DNA of 64,000 bases from Streptomyces sp. NRRL F-5135 (lineage in GTDB: Bacteria; Actinomycetota; Actinomycetes; Streptomycetales; Streptomycetaceae), in NCBI RefSeq assembly GCF_000719775.1, contig NZ_JOHR01000023.1, forward strand, positions 1 to 64,000. Reading direction: 5' to 3'. The notes beneath the pieces are model-generated. The model had not been told where the DNA came from. It did not search any database and worked only from the letters and a program-made list of their open reading frames with translations. Below, in pieces: positions 61,325 to 64,000 of this stretch; positions within the stretch are counted from its first letter, which is position 1, and the number at the start of each line of letters is the position of its first letter. The translations under genes and the position numbers were made by a program.

Positions 61325-61948
61325 TCAGGCCGCGCTGTCCGTGCGAACCACCAGCGCCGTCGCGATCGCCGCCAGCCCCTCGCCGCGCCCGGTGAAACCG
61401 AGCCCGTCGGAGGTGGCCGCCGAGACCGAGACCGGGGCGCCCACGGCACCGCTCAGGACCCTCTGCGCCTCGTCCCGGCGCCTGCCGATCTTCGGCCGCT
61501 TGCCGACGACCTGGACGGCCACGTTGCCGATGGTGAAGCCCGCGTCGCGCACGATCCGGGCCGCCTCCGTGAGGAGGGTGGTCCCCGAGGCGCCGGACCA
61601 CTCGGGGCGTCCGGTGCCGAAGTGCGCGCCGAGGTCACCGAGCCCGGCGGCGGAGAACAGCGCGTTGCAGGCCGCGTGGGCGACGACGTCCGCGTCGGAG
61701 TGCCCGGCCAGGCCGGGCCCCTCGCCCTCCCAGAGCAGGCCGGCGCACCACAGTTCGCGGCCCTCCTCGAAGGCGTGGATGTCCGTGCCGATCCCGACCT
61801 GCGGCAGCGGGGGCGATGAGGGCTGCGGGGGCGGCGAGGTCTGCGGGGACGCGCTCCCGGCCCCGGCGGGTGCGCCGCCCGACCCGGTCGCCCCGGACCC
61901 GGGCCCGGTGGACCCCGGCCCGGTGGACGTGGACGTGTCAGAAGCCAT
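61325..61948 (-). CDS. ispF: 2-C-methyl-D-erythritol 2,4-cyclodiphosphate synthase with N-terminal extension
   Basis: IspF of the MEP isoprenoid pathway converts CDP-ME 2-phosphate to MEcPP. The metal motif GTDIHAF and [10 protein letters not shown] are present, as are the [15 protein letters not shown] strand and a C-terminal [13 protein letters not shown]. The first 50 residues are a Ser/Gly/Pro/Thr-rich extension not found in the standard 160-aa enzyme; the conserved core begins VGIGTDIH. The gene overlaps the end of ispD by 11 bp, the usual ispD-ispF order. The start may lie further inside, but no other start with a ribosome site is visible. Confidence 0.93.
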   Translation of the reverse strand: MASDTSTSTGPGSTGPGSGATGSGGAPAGAGSASPQTSPPPQPSSPPLPQVGIGTDIHAFEEGRELWCAGLLWEGEGPGLAGHSDADVVAHAACNALFSAAGLGDLGAHFGTGRPEWSGASGTTLLTEAARIVRDAGFTIGNVAVQVVGKRPKIGRRRDEAQRVLSGAVGAPVSVSAATSDGLGFTGRGEGLAAIATALVVRTDSAA

Positions 61949-62684
61949 CGTTGGCCCTCCTCCGGGCGAGAACCGCCTCCGCCAGTACCAGATCCAGCGG
62001 CCGGGTCACCTTGAACGCCTCCTCGTGGCCGGGCACCACCACGACGGGCGCGCCGAGGCGCTCGACCATGCCCGCGCAGTCCGTGGCGCCCTCGCCGACG
62101 GCCGTCACGGTCCGGTGCGCTCGTTCGAGCGTCTCCCGGTCGAAGCCCTGCGGGGTCTGGACGGCACGCAGCAGCGCCCTCTCCGGGGTCGCGACGACCG
62201 GCTCGGGCTCGCCCTTCCCGCGCGGTTCCACCTGCTTGACGGTGTCCGCGACCGGCAGCGCGGGCACCACGGCCGGCGCTCCGTCCCGGACGGCCTCAAT
62301 CACCGCGTCCACCGTCTCCACCGGCACCAGCGGGCGGGCCGCGTCATGGACGAGTACGTCGGTGATGTCCTCGGGCAGCGCGTCGACACCGAGCCGTACG
62401 GACTCCTGACGGGTCTCACCACCGGGTACGACGAGGTAGTCGGTGCGCTCGGGCAGCGCGTGCTCGTCCAGGAGGATCTTGACCTGGGGTGCTCCGTCGG
62501 GCGGTGCGACCACGACGACGAGCGAGACGGCGCGGGAGGCGGCCATCGCCCGTACGGCGTGGATCAGCATCGGCGTGCCGCCCAGCGCGCGGAGCGCCTT
62601 GGGGGCGCCCGGGCCGAGCCGTACCCCCCGGCCCGCCGCGGGGATCACCGCGGCGGTGCGACGATGGCTGGCTGGGTCTGTCAT
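61938..62684 (-). CDS. ispD: 2-C-methyl-D-erythritol 4-phosphate cytidylyltransferase
   Basis: IspD makes CDP-methylerythritol in the MEP pathway. The nucleotide motif is [21 protein letters not shown] (residues 11-31), [12 protein letters not shown] holds the metal Asp, [11 protein letters not shown] follows, and the C-terminus is [13 protein letters not shown] ([14 protein letters not shown]). Length is 248 aa. Start ATG 62684 follows GGAGAA. It overlaps ispF by 11 bp and lies downstream of carD, as in other actinomycetes. Confidence 0.95.
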   Translation of the reverse strand: MTDPASHRRTAAVIPAAGRGVRLGPGAPKALRALGGTPMLIHAVRAMAASRAVSLVVVVAPPDGAPQVKILLDEHALPERTDYLVVPGGETRQESVRLGVDALPEDITDVLVHDAARPLVPVETVDAVIEAVRDGAPAVVPALPVADTVKQVEPRGKGEPEPVVATPERALLRAVQTPQGFDRETLERAHRTVTAVGEGATDCAGMVERLGAPVVVVPGHEEAFKVTRPLDLVLAEAVLARRRANDGF

Positions 62685-63419
62685 CGGTTGTTCTCCGGCA
62701 GGTTTGTTTCCTCGGCCGACATGGGTATGGCCACAGCGTGCCGGGCGTGACGCCTTGACCGGACCCTTCCGTGACACGGTCGAGACGGGCCGCCCCGGCT
62801 CCCCGGTCCAGCACGGCTGGTGCCGGGGACGAAGGTATATGCGGCTGTCATGTAACACGACACGCGTGGCCGGAACGGCACGTACGCATGGCGACACGGG
62901 GACTGGGACGGGACTGGGCGGGGTACGCGAGGGCGTACGCGGCCGTTCGACCGCTTCGGCTTCGGCCTCGCCTCGGTTTTCGGTGTCGACGAAGTCGACG
63001 AACAAGACGTCGTGTGGGTGTGGCCGGGACGCGACCGCACCCAGGCGCGGGCAGGCTTCTTCCGGGCATGCCGCAGCGCCCGGCGACTCAGCCTTTCCCT
63101 CGGATGGCCGCCTGGCGCCTGAACTCGAAGCCTGAGCCGGGAGCCGGCGGTGGCGCGAGGGCGGGAGCTGGTCAGCGGGCACCACGGCATGTGCTGCGTT
63201 GTCCGGTTGCTGGTCCGGTCCGCGCTCCGACCGGGTGACCGGTCGGGTCGTCCCGACTGTTTCGTCGGGCTGTCTTCGTCGTCGGGGTGTTCCGTGTTCC
63301 GCGTCACGGCTGCTGCGCTGTTGTTCCGCCTCGTTCGTGCTGCGTCGTTTCCACGCTTCAGGTCTTCCACGCTTCAGGAGCAGGACGGACCGCAGGACGG
63401 CACCGCGTACGCGTACACG
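62685..63419. other. 735-bp region between ispD and carD without a clear gene
   Basis: Long open frames on both strands here have scrambled, Arg-rich composition and no ribosome site. A 14-bp direct repeat (TTCCACGCTTCAGG at 63349-63362 and 63365-63378) lies near carD. The region has patches of lower G+C. It may hold the ispD promoter, an untranslated region or a small RNA; nothing could be fixed. Confidence 0.45.
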
Positions 63420-63902
63420 TCAGGACGCGAGAACCTCGTCGAGCAGAGCCTCGGCCTTGTCTTCGTTCGTGTTCTCCGCGAGGGCGAGCTCGCTGACGAG
63501 AATCTGCCGCGCTTTGGCGAGCATGCGCTTCTCACCGGCGGAGAGTCCGCGCTCGCGCTCACGACGCCACAGGTCACGCACCACTTCGGCGACCTTGATG
63601 ACATCGCCCGAGGCGAGCTTCTCCAGATTTGCCTTGTAGCGACGGGACCAGTTCGTCGGCTCTTCGGCGTACGGCGCTCGCAGCACCTCGAAGACCCGGT
63701 CCAGCCCGTCCTGACCGACCACATCGCGCACGCCGACGAACTCCGCATTGTCCGCCGGTACACGCACCGTCAGGTCGCCCTGGGCGACCTTGAGCACCAA
63801 GTAGGTCTTGTCCACGCCTTTGATCTGGCGAGTTTCGATGGCCTCGATCAGCGCGGCCCCGTGATGGGGATAGACCACGGTGTCGCCAACCTTGAACGTC
63901 AT
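63420..63902 (-). CDS. carD: CarD/CdnL-family RNA polymerase-binding regulator
   Basis: CarD binds the RNA polymerase beta subunit and stabilises open promoter complexes at rRNA and other genes. The N-terminal RNAP-interaction domain begins [22 protein letters not shown]. The C-terminal helical DNA-binding domain has the conserved Trp in [17 protein letters not shown] and [17 protein letters not shown]. At 160 aa the length is exact for the family. GGGGTACCTG lies before the ATG. It is upstream of ispD-ispF, the common actinobacterial order. Confidence 0.96.
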   Translation of the reverse strand: MTFKVGDTVVYPHHGAALIEAIETRQIKGVDKTYLVLKVAQGDLTVRVPADNAEFVGVRDVVGQDGLDRVFEVLRAPYAEEPTNWSRRYKANLEKLASGDVIKVAEVVRDLWRRERERGLSAGEKRMLAKARQILVSELALAENTNEDKAEALLDEVLAS

Positions 63903-64000
63903 GTGACAGGTACCCCTTCCGTGGCTATCCAGGGTAACACGAGAATGGGCACTTCTGAATGGCGTTTTCGCAGGTCAGGCCGTATCTCGGGGCTTGACAA
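63903..64000. other. Upstream region of carD
   Basis: The last 98 bp hold the carD leader. On the minus strand TTGTCA near the window edge and a TACCCT near 63930 may be promoter parts, but their spacing does not fit one promoter. Confidence 0.3.

Overview
The window is a chromosomal piece of a Streptomyces-type actinomycete. The evidence is the very high G+C, the strong G/C third-position bias, many GTG and TTG starts, 4-bp stop/start overlaps, leaderless-type starts, and families typical of the genus: an ESX/type VII locus with an AAWKG protein, MsiK, DUF397/DUF5753 pairs, a DUF305/DUF6153/multicopper oxidase set and CarD. No CRISPR array, insertion sequence or prophage is visible. One tRNA gene, tRNA-Thr(TGT), is present.

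Region 1 (1-14.3 kb, with outliers at 27.5 and 29.1 kb) is a type VII (ESX) secretion island. It holds two WXG100 proteins, an acidic associated protein, a 1254-residue AAWKG-type protein with a coiled coil of about 440 residues, a YbaB-like protein, a third WXG-motif protein, EccB, EccD and the three-ATPase EccC. The mycosin protease MycP and a beta-helix/double-AAA (EccA-like) protein lie 13 kb further on. No EccE is visible. The AAWKG gene stands alone between hairpins.

Region 2 (14.4-27.3 kb) is accessory. It contains a winged-helix protein with a tiny Gly-Ile peptide gene coupled to its start, a DinB/WYL divergon around a perfect 10-bp inverted repeat, a small Asp/Pro-rich peptide coupled to an isoaspartyl-methyltransferase-like enzyme (a RiPP candidate), a PA14/FN3 secreted protein and a membrane-anchored Mrr-type nuclease. 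A lower-GC cluster of DUF5753 regulators, DUF397 and DUF6879 proteins follows, with one frameshifted member, and then a decayed phytanoyl-CoA dioxygenase gene.

Region 3 (32.5-40.3 kb) has a ferric-reductase-like membrane protein divergent from a small membrane protein over a perfect TGTGA-N6-TCACA site, then an ECF sigma factor. A tightly coupled four-gene operon follows: methyltransferase, cysteine-synthase-fold PLP enzyme, ATP-grasp ligase and MFS exporter. It looks like a small undescribed biosynthetic pathway.

Region 4 (40.2-48.9 kb) has two BlaI/M56 repressor-sensor pairs around an NlpC/P60 hydrolase, a beta-lactamase-fold serine hydrolase and a DUF6153-DUF305-multicopper oxidase set. 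Two 23-bp imperfect palindromes of the same design, centred at 42861 and 45692, lie in front of these target genes and probably form one BlaI/CopY-type regulon.

Region 5 (49.0-52.5 kb) holds a lower-GC P450 and an F420/NADP reductase-like, SDR and TetR module. Region 6 (52.8-64 kb) is conserved core: tRNA-Thr, msiK, a sugar nucleotidyltransferase, a DoxX protein, rlmB, cysS, an F420-dependent oxidoreductase, ispF, ispD and carD.
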